From positions 186,001 to 250,000 of the forward strand of contig CAKVHW010000001.1 in assembly GCA_934754495.1 (NCBI GenBank): a stretch of 64,000 nt of DNA. Direction: 5' to 3'. Source of the DNA: an uncultured Clostridia bacterium (GTDB lineage: Bacteria > Bacillota > Clostridia > Christensenellales > UBA1242). How positions within the stretch are numbered: position 1 is the stretch's first letter; each line of letters begins with the position of its first letter. Under the pieces are notes generated by a model that saw nothing but the letters and a program-made list of their open reading frames with translations, had not been told where the DNA came from and did not search any database. The position numbers and the translations under genes were made by a program. Shown here piece after piece: positions 1 through 8,844 of the stretch.

Positions 1-1435
1 CGGATATAACAGAGTCATCATTATAAATTGTTTGTTCAATAAAACTACTATTTATTAAATCATTTATTGCTTTTCTTATTTTTAATTCGTTTCCTTTTTC
101 TACTTCCATAAAATAAAAAAGCTCGCCTATTGTTAATGATTTATTCAGAACAGATAAAACGTTTAATAAATTTTTCGCATCTTCACTAAGTTTTTCATAA
201 ACATTCGACATGCAGAAATTTACAACATCATCCTTATGACTTAGTATATCTTTTATATCTTTCGCATCTTTACGTGATGATAGTGTTCTTACAAACCATT
301 TTATTGCAAGGGGATTTGAGTGTAATTCATTTTTTGCATAATTTAATTTTTCATCATATGTAAAATAATTCTTAAATCCATACAATTCAAGTAAGGTATC
401 GAAATATTCTAGCATATCTTCTTCTTTCAATCCCAAAAGTTTATAACGTGTTTCCATCTCACCCAATCCAATTCTTGACGTAATAATAACTTTTGCATTT
501 TCAGTAAAACGAGAAAGGAAGTCTTTTACTTCTTCGGAGTTTATTGTTTCCAAGTTGTCCAAAACAAGTAAAATGTTAAATTTAGTAGATAAAGATATCA
601 AATACTCTTTTATATCAACCTGTTGATCATTACCTCCAACAACATCATACAATTCTTTATACATTCCCGATGTATCAGTTATAGCATTTTCTATTTTTTG
701 AAACTCATATTTATTTAGTGTCTTGGTTTTTAAAGATGTCCATAATATCAAATTAAAAGGCTGGTTTATATCATCAAGTAATTCATATAGTAATTTGATA
801 GTTGTTGAAGTTTTACCAATTCCGCCTTCGCCAACTATACTTAAAATATGCACATTCTTTTTAAATAGTTTTTCCTTTATTTCGCCTATTTCTTTTTTTC
901 TTCCAATAAAAGAAGTTTCTTCAAAATCAACGTCTTGTGGTAAATTTTCAATAACACTAAGAGATTTTTTCAATCTAATTTTAGATTCAAGCTTTAACAA
1001 CTCGTCGTTATTTGGCAAAATATTATTTTGAGCAAAATCCACATTTGTCCAACTAAACAGTGACAGCTCTTTACTGATACAATTAAAACATTCCTGCAGT
1101 TTTGGAAAATCATAAAAATCAAGTAGCCTTGGGTGCATTATTTTGTTTCTAATTCCTATTATTTCAGACAATGTGGAGTTGACAAATTTCTTTTCACTGC
1201 TTGTGGCTTCTAATTTTAATATATTATAATTAAATATTTCAATATATTGTTGTAAGTCTAAGGCTCTTAAGAAATCCTCAAAGCTGTTAATGGCTTTTTT
1301 GCTACTAATTTCACTTTTTAAGTTTGATGGAATGTCGTCTAATGTTAAAAACTGTAAATAATTATAAATAATATCTTCTTCTATTGAATTAATCATTACA
1401 TACATTTTTATTCGTTTTAAAAGTTTATTTATCAT
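1..1435 (-). CDS. HEPN-like/NB-ARC STAND NTPase, 3' end cut by window
   Basis: Reading from ATG at 1435 gives 478 residues with no stop before the window edge, so the C-terminus is missing. The first ~120 residues are helical and hold R-x4-H (RNKIMH, ~96-101), a HEPN-type RNase signature. A signal-transduction ATPase follows: FIGRKKEI (~177), Walker A GEGGIGKTS (~202-210), Walker B ILLVLDNLE, sensor-like VIITSR and a GLPL-like NPLAIKW. This order matches NB-ARC/NACHT STAND proteins, which oligomerise on sensing a signal; many bacterial ones are antiphage. AAAGGT about 10 nt upstream is the likely ribosome site. The sensor repeats usually C-terminal to such an ATPase would lie outside the window. 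ATPase assignment is firm; the HEPN reading and defence role are inference. Confidence 0.8.
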   Translation of the reverse strand, partial: MINKLLKRIKMYVMINSIEEDIIYNYLQFLTLDDIPSNLKSEISSKKAINSFEDFLRALDLQQYIEIFNYNILKLEATSSEKKFVNSTLSEIIGIRNKIMHPRLLDFYDFPKLQECFNCISKELSLFSWTNVDFAQNNILPNNDELLKLESKIRLKKSLSVIENLPQDVDFEETSFIGRKKEIGEIKEKLFKKNVHILSIVGEGGIGKTSTTIKLLYELLDDINQPFNLILWTSLKTKTLNKYEFQKIENAITDTSGMYKELYDVVGGNDQQVDIKEYLISLSTKFNILLVLDNLETINSEEVKDFLSRFTENAKVIITSRIGLGEMETRYKLLGLKEEDMLEYFDTLLELYGFKNYFTYDEKLNYAKNELHSNPLAIKWFVRTLSSRKDAKDIKDILSHKDDVVNFCMSNVYEKLSEDAKNLLNVLSVLNKSLTIGELFYFMEVEKGNELKIRKAINDLINSSFIEQTIYNDDSVIS

Positions 1436-1918
1436 TTAATACGGTTACCTTTTGTTTTTTTATATTATACCATAAAATACTAATTTTCCAATTAATTATT
1501 AATCTTATTTACATAATGTAACAGCTTTAATTCAACATAACAACATAATATTGTTGTTTGAGATATTAATTTTCTATCATTTTAGATTAAAACACATTAA
1601 TTTCAATATAAACTATTGTTACTACAAGGGCAAGCACTTCGTCGAAAAGAACTGACAACTAAATATCATTTACACCCATAATTAACCGTTTTTGCGTGAG
1701 CAAGTTGAAAATCTTTAATGTTTAGTGTGTTAAATATTATAGAAAGCTCTTGACAATTATTATTATAAATATTAATTTATTTATAATATGAAGTTATTAA
1801 TTATAAATCGTTTAATTTATGATGGACGCTTACTGAAAATAATTTTTTTGTCTAATTACATAAGGATTTAAAGGTGGCTATCAATGATTTCAAATAACAA
1901 ATAATTGGTGGAAGTGAT
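1436..1918. other. 483-bp divergent intergenic region
   Basis: AT-rich spacer between the reverse STAND gene and the forward HEPN membrane gene. TTGACA at 1750-1755 is followed by several A/T-rich hexamers, but none at 17 bp is a good -10 (TATAAT at 1782 is too far away), so the promoter of the forward gene is not fixed. A slightly GC-richer island at about 1621-1700 shows no open frame or stable hairpin that I can recognise. Confidence 0.5.
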
Positions 1919-3115
1919 ATGACGACTTTTTTAATAGTGTTTATCTTGGTTTTGGCAGCAGTATGTGTTTTGCACTGTTTTTTTACAAGTCCATGCAACT
2001 TTAGGGATTGGTTTGTTAACAAACATGCATGGATTTGGATTGTTGGAGTAGTTATATCTTTTATTATACTAGCTTTATTCATTGAATCGCCACTGATTTT
2101 TGTTTGTGTATTCGCTGCGGGGCTTTTTATAGTTTTTGTGGGCTGTAATAATTGGTCGACCACAAAAGATGCCAGAGAAAAGAAAAACAAAGAAAAAAAT
2201 GATAACTTTTTTGAGGAGTGTGTTTATAACAAAATAGATAAAATGCTTATATATTCTAGTTGTGGAACCGACTTTAAAATCGAAAAACACAAATTTACAT
2301 GCTATAGTAATAAATTGAAAAAAATTATTGATAACATATATTTCGATGTTAAGAATAGAACAAATAGAGATGATTGTCGTGAAGACTATTATATATTGAG
2401 AAATTTTATTGGTGACTCTTTGGAAGATGTTACAAAATTCGAAAAAAAAGTTATAGAGAATCGTTTCAAGTTTGTAAGCACAGATTTGGAGGTGGCTAGT
2501 TTCTTTGATGTAAAGTATAACAAAATAAGTGAATATTTGCTAAATTTCAAGGAAAGCATGTGTAAAACCTTTTTAATAATCAAAGGAGGATATATTACTC
2601 CAAACAAACAAGACCTAAGGATATATAAAATCCTGCCAGAAAAGTTGATTGAAATCGAAAGAAAAAACATGAAACCTTATTTAAGAATATTCGAAATCGA
2701 AAATTTTTTAAGGATATATATAAATTTAAAGTATTATGCAAAATATGGCAATTATAGTTTGGATGAATTATTTAAATATGCTACAAAAGCAAAGGCTAAA
2801 TCACAAACAAGATTTGAAACTGCACAAAAACAAGGTTGGACAATGCCTTTAGAACAGCCAATTGTGTTTTATGTTAATTTTGAAGACTTGGAATCCTTGT
2901 TAACAGCCTCATCCAATTGGGATTTGTTCAAGGACGATTTTAAAAGTCAAGATTTTATTAAGTTGCGTTTAAATGAATTATATGATATAAGAAACAAAAT
3001 AGCACACAATTGTTCTCTAAGTAAGAGTGAAATAACAAGCTTAAACAGATGGTGTGGTCAAATTTATTCGCAACTTTCAAACTACAAAGAGAAAATAAGA
3101 AATTGGAAGTTCTAG
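1919..3115 (+). CDS. membrane-anchored Swt1-like HEPN protein
   Basis: 398 residues; start ATG preceded by GGTGGAAGTGAT. The N-terminus has about three hydrophobic segments (residues ~3-22, 37-58, 58-76), then a highly charged linker and a long soluble domain. The last ~60 residues resemble the Swt1-type HEPN fold: a hydrophobic strand ending in NFEDLESLL, then NWDLF, and the R-x4-H motif RNKIAH at 358-363 followed by NCSLS. HEPN domains are usually RNases or RNase-like sensors in toxin and antiphage systems. The gene stands alone and ends in a strong terminator. A membrane anchor with a C-terminal RNase-like domain next to a STAND NTPase suggests a defence role; that is inference. The enzymatic activity and middle region are unknown. 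Confidence 0.7.
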   Translation: MTTFLIVFILVLAAVCVLHCFFTSPCNFRDWFVNKHAWIWIVGVVISFIILALFIESPLIFVCVFAAGLFIVFVGCNNWSTTKDAREKKNKEKNDNFFEECVYNKIDKMLIYSSCGTDFKIEKHKFTCYSNKLKKIIDNIYFDVKNRTNRDDCREDYYILRNFIGDSLEDVTKFEKKVIENRFKFVSTDLEVASFFDVKYNKISEYLLNFKESMCKTFLIIKGGYITPNKQDLRIYKILPEKLIEIERKNMKPYLRIFEIENFLRIYINLKYYAKYGNYSLDELFKYATKAKAKSQTRFETAQKQGWTMPLEQPIVFYVNFEDLESLLTASSNWDLFKDDFKSQDFIKLRLNELYDIRNKIAHNCSLSKSEITSLNRWCGQIYSQLSNYKEKIRNWKF

Positions 3116-3135
3116 ATCTGATTTTGCTATAGATA

Positions 3136-3165
3136 AACAAAAAGAGCCATTGGCTCTTTTTGTTT
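3136..3165. terminator. bidirectional Rho-independent terminator
   Basis: Hairpin AACAAAAAGAGCC / GGCTCTTTTTGTT with loop ATT. A-tracts on one side and T-tracts on the other let it serve the forward HEPN gene and also catch reverse transcripts from the ASCH operon. Confidence 0.85.
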
Positions 3166-3221
3166 GTGTAATATTGATTTAAAATATAAAATTAAAATCT
3201 GCCGTGTTTCATATTTTTCTT

Positions 3222-3292
3222 AAGCATGTTGTTTACAGGGTTTGTAAACATTGTCATAATTCTGTAAACAACTTCTTTAAATTAACATGCTT
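3222..3292. repeat. long imperfect inverted repeat after the ASCH gene
   Basis: Outer arms AAGCATGTT (3222-3230) and AACATGCTT (3284-3292); inner arms GTTGTTTACAG (3228-3238) and CTGTAAACAAC (3262-3272). The outer right arm overlaps the stop codon of the ASCH gene. It could form a 3' UTR structure or mark a small palindromic element. A ~21-codon reverse frame ending at about 3199 lies across it, without a ribosome site. Confidence 0.55.
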
Positions 3293-3629
3293 AGATGCAT
3301 TCTACTTGAATTGCCAATACACCGTAGGTTTGTTCGTCGTAGGGTGTGTAGAATGTGTGATAGGTATCAACAATCTGTTCTTTAGAATAATTTTCAAAAC
3401 CCAGTAGGGTGGCAGGAAGAGTAGATGCCATTTGAACAAATGATTTAAAGTGATATAGGTTGGTTACCTTTACCTTAATTGTTTGCCTTGTTGTTAGACT
3501 TGTAAAAACTATTGTGTCGTCAATGTTAATAAGTTTACGTTTTTCATCGTTTAGTCTAACTTCGTATATTTTTTCTTTAGATGCAATTTTATTAAAATAC
3601 ACATCTTGAAGTTTCATCTCATGAACCAT
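3291..3629 (-). CDS. ASCH-domain protein
   Basis: 112 residues. The pattern HEMKLQDVYFNKIASKEKIYEVRL, a positively charged strand with a conserved E-R pair, then INIDDTIVF and a VKVTNLYHFKSF strand, is that of the ASCH/PUA-like fold, thought to bind RNA or modified nucleosides. Length is typical of stand-alone ASCH proteins. It is the last gene of a reverse three-gene operon with only 9 bp to the GtrA-like gene upstream. Fold assignment is good; the substrate is unknown. Confidence 0.8.
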   Translation of the reverse strand: MVHEMKLQDVYFNKIASKEKIYEVRLNDEKRKLINIDDTIVFTSLTTRQTIKVKVTNLYHFKSFVQMASTLPATLLGFENYSKEQIVDTYHTFYTPYDEQTYGVLAIQVECI

Positions 3630-3638
3630 ATTTTCTCG

Positions 3639-4121
3639 CTATTTTTCAGTTTTGTTGGTTTCGTTTGTGTTTGTTAATTTTGCTTTTTGGTTATCCACTT
3701 TTCCACGATAAACCACCAATCGGCAGAAAAGATATTCAGTTATAAAATTTAAAATCATTGAAATTGCAAGCACTAAGTATTCGTTCCAGCCAGAACGTTG
3801 TAGGGCGTTGCCACCAATTGTTGAAAGCGGAGTAAATACAAGATAATAGCAAAATACTTCAAGCATTGCAAGTGGAATATTCGCAGCCGATTTGAATGTG
3901 AATTTGCGGTTTAAGGTAAAATTCCAAAGCACGCTTAAAATTAATGAAATTAAATAACTTGGCCAGTATGGAAGTTTTATTAACTCATTTAAAAGTGTAA
4001 ACGATAGTAATTGAATAAGCCCAGCACTAATAGAAAAAAACACAAATTTAACGAGCCTTAAAGTTTCGGCTTTTTTATTCGATGAAGAAGGTGTTTCTAA
4101 ATTTTTTGTTTCGTTTTCCAT
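3639..4121 (-). CDS. GtrA-like family membrane protein
   Basis: 160 residues with four hydrophobic segments. The sequence LVKFVFFSISAGLIQ, then LPYWPSYLISLILSVLWNFTLNRKFTF, then a conserved basic end (CRLVVYRG) matches GtrA-family proteins, which act in transfer of undecaprenyl-linked sugars for cell-wall or polysaccharide glycosylation. A polar lysine-rich tail follows the last helix. It lies between an acetyltransferase (18 bp upstream) and an ASCH gene (9 bp downstream), but these neighbours do not point to one pathway. Confidence 0.85.
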   Translation of the reverse strand: MENETKNLETPSSSNKKAETLRLVKFVFFSISAGLIQLLSFTLLNELIKLPYWPSYLISLILSVLWNFTLNRKFTFKSAANIPLAMLEVFCYYLVFTPLSTIGGNALQRSGWNEYLVLAISMILNFITEYLFCRLVVYRGKVDNQKAKLTNTNETNKTEK

Positions 4122-4139
4122 TTTTTCATATCCTAAAAA

Positions 4140-4676
4140 TTAATCTCTGTAAATGTTTGACCTGCAGTGGTCAGTCCTAAAATGTGCTTCAATTCTAAAA
4201 GGTAGCTTGTCTGGTTCTTTAACCTTTTTAACATAAATTAATGTATTTGGGTCGCTCTTAGATTGCACACTTTGAAAACCATTATGCTCAAATAATTTTC
4301 TGCTAGGTGTGTTTTTAATATTAACATCAGAACTCATGTAGTTAAAGCCCTTTGAGTGCTCTTTAATGTAGTTTAGCATTTGAGTTGCAACTCCATAGCC
4401 CTGAGCCTTTTTTGTTACACCAATTTGCATAATGTGTAAATCTGTGTCTTCGCCACCTTTTTTAATGTGACAACCACTGTTTAGACCACAAAATCCAACT
4501 AAGTGTTCGCCGATATAAGCGGTTATTAAGTGAGTGCAATGGTCGTAAACTATGCTAAAATTGCTTAAAAAACCACCTTTGTTAACGTGGTTTTCGTTGA
4601 TTATTGGAATAAGCTTTTGGCAATTGAATCCATTAATGCGTTCTTCTTTTATTTTAATAGGTAAATCGGGTATCAT
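4140..4676 (-). CDS. GNAT family N-acetyltransferase
   Basis: Transfers an acyl group from acyl-CoA to an unidentified amine. The central part shows the GNAT signature: beta-strand LHIMQIGVTKKAQGYG with the Q/R-x-x-G-x-G/A acetyl-CoA loop, then ATQMLNYIKEH and NTPSRKLFEHNGF. I set the start at 4676 rather than 4709: GGAG lies 9 nt before this ATG, and the promoter -10 box at 4700-4705 would place the transcription start downstream of the 4709 codon. First gene of the operon with the GtrA-like and ASCH genes. Confidence 0.85.
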   Translation of the reverse strand: MIPDLPIKIKEERINGFNCQKLIPIINENHVNKGGFLSNFSIVYDHCTHLITAYIGEHLVGFCGLNSGCHIKKGGEDTDLHIMQIGVTKKAQGYGVATQMLNYIKEHSKGFNYMSSDVNIKNTPSRKLFEHNGFQSVQSKSDPNTLIYVKKVKEPDKLPFRIEAHFRTDHCRSNIYRD

Positions 4677-4699
4677 AACAAAATTCTCCATATATAAAT

Positions 4700-4728
4700 A
4701 GTATATCACTTTTCATTGTATTACGCAA
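4700..4728 (-). promoter_or_regulatory. sigma-A-type promoter of acetyltransferase operon
   Basis: On the reverse strand, -35 TTGCGT (4728-4723), 17-bp spacer, -10 TATACT (4705-4700). It fixes the start codon of the downstream gene at 4676. Confidence 0.7.
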
Positions 4729-4848
4729 CCTGTAATTGTTTGTTAAAAAACTAAAATGTAATGCTTTTTGCTGTACATACACACTAAAAAACATTTTCTA
4801 AATGTTTAATATTTTTAGGTATAAAAATTTTTGGGTGTAATATTTTTG

Positions 4849-4877
4849 TTGACTAAAAGGTGCTTATTGAATATATT
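4849..4877 (+). promoter_or_regulatory. sigma-A-type promoter of ABC exporter operon
   Basis: -35 TTGACT (4849-4854), exactly 17 bp, -10 TATATT (4872-4877). A good AAGGGAG site precedes the ATG at 4907. Confidence 0.75.
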
Positions 4878-4906
4878 AATATGTATGATTTTTAAAGGGA
4901 GAAAAC

Positions 4907-6661
4907 ATGTTTAAACTTATATTTCAAAACACTAAAAAACGAGAATGGCTTTCAGTATTGGCGGTTGTAATTTTCATTGTTGGGCAAGTATTTCTTGATT
5001 TAAAACTTCCAGATTACATGCAAGAAATCACGGTTATGATAAATGGCGGAACAGCAACCACAAGTGCGGTGCTAAAATCAGGCGGATTTATGCTACTATG
5101 TGCTGTAAGTAGTGCTTTATTATCGGTATGTGTAGGATATATTGTTGCTAGATTATCCGCAACAGTTTCAGCCAGAATTAGAAGTAAAGTTTTTAATAAA
5201 GTGCTAAGTTTTTCGCATGGCGAAATAAATAAATTTAGCACCGCAAGCCTTATCACTCGTAGCACTAATGACGTTGCACAAATTCAAGGTTTTATTGCAA
5301 TGGGCATGCAGGCTTCAATTAAAGCACCAATTTTGGCGGTGTGGGCAATATGTAAAATTGCAAATAAAAGTTGGCAGTGGAGCACTGCAACAGCCGTGGC
5401 AGTTGGATTCCTTCTAATTGTTGTTGTAACATGCCTAGTTCTCGCTTTGCCAAGGTTTAAAAAGATTCAAACTCTTACTGATAATCTTAATAGGGTTACT
5501 AGAGAAAACCTTACAGGTGTAAGAGTGGTTAGGGCATATAATGCCGAAAATTACGAAGAACAAAAATTTGAAAAAGCAAACAACGACATTACCCAAAACC
5601 ACTTGTTTACTCAAAGGGTTATGGCTATTATGAGTCCGGCAATGTCAATGTTGATGAGTGGTCTTAGCCTTGCAATTTATTGGATTGGGGCTCACTTAAT
5701 CAATGAAGCACCACTTGTTAGTAAGAGTGTGCTAATGGGTGACATGGTTGTATTTATGTCGTACTCAGTTCAAGTAATTATGGCATTTATAATGCTAGTA
5801 ATGATATTTGTTTTGACTCCACGTAGCATGGTGGCAGGAAAAAGAATAAACGAAGTATTAGATACTAAGTCCAGCATTTTAGACGGTGAAGGGAATATTG
5901 TACCTGAGCCTAATAAAACTGGTGAAGTTGAATTTAAACACGTTTGCTTTAAATATCCTAATGCTGATGAATATGTGTTAAAAGACATTACTTTTACTGC
6001 TAAAAAGGGTGAAACTGTGGCAATCATTGGCTCAACAGGTTGTGGGAAAAGCACACTTGTAAACCTTGTACCTCGTTTTTATGATATTACAGAGGGAAGC
6101 CTTACAGTAGATGGTGTAAATGTTAAAGAATACAAACTTGCAGATTTACATAATAAAATTGGCTATGTATCGCAAAAGGCGGTTATGTTCTCTGGAACAG
6201 TTGAAAGTAACATCTCGCTTGGCGATTACATAAAAGAACCTACAAAAGAAGATATGATGACTGCCATAGATACAGCACAAGCAAGTGACTTTATAAAAAC
6301 AGAAGACGACCTTAATAAACCAATTACTCAAGGTGGTCTTAACGTGTCTGGTGGTCAAAAGCAAAGGCTTAGTATTGCAAGGGCATTACTTAGAGCACCT
6401 GAAATTTTAATTTTTGACGATACTTTTTCAGCCCTTGATTACAAAACTGATAAAAAACTTAGAAAGGCAATTAGCCAAAAATTAAAAGATAGCACATGTT
6501 TAATTGTTGCTCAACGTATTGGAACAATTAAAAATGCAGACAAAATTATTGTGCTAGAAGATGGTGAAATTGCAGGAATTGGCAAACATGACGAACTTCT
6601 AAAAACCTGCAAAGTATATCAAGAAATAGCACTTTCACAATTAAGTAAGGAGGAATTGTAG
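4907..6661 (+). CDS. ABC exporter half-transporter, degenerate ATPase subunit
   Basis: 584 residues: six-helix ABC exporter membrane domain (~1-320) fused to a nucleotide-binding domain. Walker A is GSTGCGKST (~375) and the signature is intact (VSGGQ, ~478). The Walker B region reads LIFDDTFSALD, with Asp where the catalytic Glu should be, and the H-loop is VAQRIGT, with Gln for His. These are the marks of the degenerate half of a heterodimeric exporter of the BmrC/TM287 type. The partner starts 2 nt downstream and carries the catalytic residues, so the two form one transporter in the cytoplasmic membrane. Substrate unknown; drugs, lipids or peptides are possible. Confidence 0.93.
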   Translation: MFKLIFQNTKKREWLSVLAVVIFIVGQVFLDLKLPDYMQEITVMINGGTATTSAVLKSGGFMLLCAVSSALLSVCVGYIVARLSATVSARIRSKVFNKVLSFSHGEINKFSTASLITRSTNDVAQIQGFIAMGMQASIKAPILAVWAICKIANKSWQWSTATAVAVGFLLIVVVTCLVLALPRFKKIQTLTDNLNRVTRENLTGVRVVRAYNAENYEEQKFEKANNDITQNHLFTQRVMAIMSPAMSMLMSGLSLAIYWIGAHLINEAPLVSKSVLMGDMVVFMSYSVQVIMAFIMLVMIFVLTPRSMVAGKRINEVLDTKSSILDGEGNIVPEPNKTGEVEFKHVCFKYPNADEYVLKDITFTAKKGETVAIIGSTGCGKSTLVNLVPRFYDITEGSLTVDGVNVKEYKLADLHNKIGYVSQKAVMFSGTVESNISLGDYIKEPTKEDMMTAIDTAQASDFIKTEDDLNKPITQGGLNVSGGQKQRLSIARALLRAPEILIFDDTFSALDYKTDKKLRKAISQKLKDSTCLIVAQRIGTIKNADKIIVLEDGEIAGIGKHDELLKTCKVYQEIALSQLSKEEL

Positions 6662-6662
6662 C

Positions 6663-8462
6663 ATGCCAAGACCAAATAATAATGCTAATATGGGCAAAGC
6701 AAAAAACTTTAAAAAATCCGCCTTACGTTTCTTTGGGTATTGCAAAAAACACATGGTTACAATCATAATTGCTGTTGTGCTTTCGGTTGTTAGCACAGTG
6801 TTTACGCTAATTGGGCCAGATAAACTAAAAGAAATAACCAACATTATTTCAAAACCATTTGGAATATTACAGCAAACAGGTGTGTGGGTTGGAATTGATA
6901 TTAATGCAGTTTTAAAAATTGCAATTTTTCTTGTTGTTATTTACGGGGTTGGTGCAATTTGTGGCTATACACAAGGCTTTTTAATGAGCGGAGTTACACA
7001 AAAAGTTTCTAAAAAAATGCGTAGTGACATTTCGTGTAAAATAAACCGCTTGCCACTAAGTTATCTAGACCGTACTCCGTATGGTGACGTGCTTAGCCGT
7101 GTAACCAACGATGTTGACACGGTTTCGCAATCGCTCAACAACAGTATTACTACTTTAGTAAGTGCAACAACATTATTTGTTGGAAGTGTTGTTATGATGT
7201 TTGTCACCAACTGGATTATGGCACTATCGGCAATTGGTGCATCACTAATTGGATTTGTAATAATGTTTTTGGTGATGTCTAAATCACAAAAGTACTTTAT
7301 TGAGCAACAACAAGTGTTGGGAGTTCTAAACGGACAAATTGAAGAAGTTTATTCTGGTCAAACAATTGTTAAGGCATATAATGCCGAACGTGAAGTAACC
7401 GAAAAATTTGAAAATAGTAACTCAAAACTATACTCAAGTGCGTGGAAATCACAATTTTTAAGTGGTTTAATGGGACCTATCATGAACTTTATGGGAAACT
7501 TTGGCTATGTTGTTGTGTGTGTTGTTGGCTCGGCACTTGCAATTAAGGGCTCAATAAGTTTTGGTGTAATCGTTGCATTTATGGTGTATATTAGATTATT
7601 CATGCAACCACTTAGTCAATTTGCACAATGCCTAACAAATGTTCAACAACTTGTAGCATCAAGCGAACGTGTATTTGAATTTTTGGACGAACCAGAACTT
7701 TTAGCAGAACACCCTACAAAAAAACTTAGCACAGTTAAGGGCAATGTTGAATTTAAAAATGTTAAGTTTGGTTATAGCCCAGACAAAACAATTATTCACG
7801 ACTTTAGTGCAAAAATTAAGGCAGGTCAAAAAGTTGCAATTGTAGGTCCAACAGGGGCAGGCAAAACAACACTTGTAAACCTACTTATGAGATTTTACGA
7901 AATAGACAATGGCGACATTTATATTGACGGTATTAATACTAAAGATATGTCTAGAGATAATATTCACAATTTGTTTGGAATGGTTTTGCAAGATACATGG
8001 CTATTTGAAGGTACAATAAAACAAAATATTGTGTATTCTAAGCAAAATGTTAGTGATGAAACAGTAATTGATGCATGTCGTGAGTGTGGACTTCATCACT
8101 TTATTAAAACCTTGCCACAAGGATACGACACAGTGTTAGATGACACAACAACAATCTCGGCAGGGCAAAAGCAGTTGTTGACTATTGCAAGGGCAATGGT
8201 TCAGGACAATCCAATGTTAATTTTAGATGAAGCAACAAGTAGTGTTGATACTCGAACAGAAATACTTATTCAAAATGCAATGGATAAACTTATGAAGGGT
8301 CGCACAACTTTTGTAATTGCTCATAGACTATCTACAATAAAAAATGCCGATTTAATACTTGTATTAAAAGATGGCGACATTATAGAAAAAGGCAAACATG
8401 CCGAACTTTTAGCTAAAGGTGGAGCATATGCCGAATTATATAATAGTCAATTTGAAGAATGA
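6663..8462 (+). CDS. ABC exporter half-transporter, catalytic subunit
   Basis: 599 residues: N-terminal exporter membrane domain, then an ATPase domain with Walker A GPTGAGKTT (~394), Walker B LILDEATSS with the catalytic Glu (~521) and H-loop AHRLS (~551). Its signature is altered (ISAGQ, ~498, instead of LSGGQ). Because the upstream subunit has the intact signature, the pair would make one hydrolysing and one non-hydrolysing site, as in asymmetric bacterial exporters. AAGGAGG lies inside the end of the previous gene and the start codon follows its TAG by one base, so translation is coupled. Confidence 0.93.
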   Translation: MPRPNNNANMGKAKNFKKSALRFFGYCKKHMVTIIIAVVLSVVSTVFTLIGPDKLKEITNIISKPFGILQQTGVWVGIDINAVLKIAIFLVVIYGVGAICGYTQGFLMSGVTQKVSKKMRSDISCKINRLPLSYLDRTPYGDVLSRVTNDVDTVSQSLNNSITTLVSATTLFVGSVVMMFVTNWIMALSAIGASLIGFVIMFLVMSKSQKYFIEQQQVLGVLNGQIEEVYSGQTIVKAYNAEREVTEKFENSNSKLYSSAWKSQFLSGLMGPIMNFMGNFGYVVVCVVGSALAIKGSISFGVIVAFMVYIRLFMQPLSQFAQCLTNVQQLVASSERVFEFLDEPELLAEHPTKKLSTVKGNVEFKNVKFGYSPDKTIIHDFSAKIKAGQKVAIVGPTGAGKTTLVNLLMRFYEIDNGDIYIDGINTKDMSRDNIHNLFGMVLQDTWLFEGTIKQNIVYSKQNVSDETVIDACRECGLHHFIKTLPQGYDTVLDDTTTISAGQKQLLTIARAMVQDNPMLILDEATSSVDTRTEILIQNAMDKLMKGRTTFVIAHRLSTIKNADLILVLKDGDIIEKGKHAELLAKGGAYAELYNSQFEE

Positions 8463-8463
8463 G

Positions 8464-8493
8464 AAAAAGACCTAAAATAAATAGGTCTTTTTT
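8464..8493 (+). terminator. Rho-independent terminator of ABC operon
   Basis: AAAAAGACCTA, loop AAATAAA, TAGGTCTTTTT plus T-run, directly after the stop codon. Confidence 0.9.
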
Positions 8494-8523
8494 AAAAACA
8501 CATGAAAACATTATTTGATTTAT

Positions 8524-8553
8524 TTGTGTCATAATTAATAATGATGCTATAAT
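8524..8553 (+). promoter_or_regulatory. promoter of small membrane protein gene
   Basis: -35 TTGTGT (8524-8529), 18 bp, perfect -10 TATAAT (8548-8553). Confidence 0.6.
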
Positions 8554-8580
8554 AAAAATATATAAGGAGTGTGTAATCTT

Positions 8581-8802
8581 ATGAAAAACAAAACAAAAAT
8601 TATTATGGATGCAATTTGTGGAAGCCTTATTATGCTTAGTATTCTTATCTATATAATTTTAGGTTTAACAATTAAATGGTGGCACCCAGGTTGGGTTATA
8701 ATTGTAGGCACAATTATCGTTATTAGCATTATGGCTATTGTTACCGATGCAGTTGTAAAACTTCAAGCAAAACCAGAAGAAACACCAAAAGACGAGAAAT
8801 AA
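8581..8802 (+). CDS. small two-helix membrane protein
   Basis: 73 residues from ATG 8581; the in-frame GTG at 8569 overlaps the AAGGAG ribosome site (8564-8569) and cannot be the start. Two hydrophobic helices (about 10-30 and 37-59 of this start) are joined by a short WWHPGW turn, followed by a charged tail rich in Lys and Glu. I do not recognise the function; proteins of this size and layout are common in Bacillota. Its 3' end abuts the left attachment site of the 13-kb element, so the element has separated the gene from its original terminator partner. Confidence 0.8.
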   Translation: MKNKTKIIMDAICGSLIMLSILIYIILGLTIKWWHPGWVIIVGTIIVISIMAIVTDAVVKLQAKPEETPKDEK

Positions 8803-8843
8803 TAAAAAATCACCATTTAAGGACTGACATTTTTGAAACTAGC
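8801..8843. repeat. attL of the 13-kb serine-recombinase element
   Basis: Outer half AATAAAAAATCACCAT (8801-8816), central TGAC (8825-8828), inner half TTTGAAACTAGC (8832-8843). The reverse complement of the other junction (21820-21863) has the same outer and inner halves. That is what two hybrid sites look like when attB and attP are each imperfect dyads recombined at their centre. The outer halves together form a 16-bp perfect inverted repeat resembling a terminator. Confidence 0.8.
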
Positions 8844-8844
8844 G

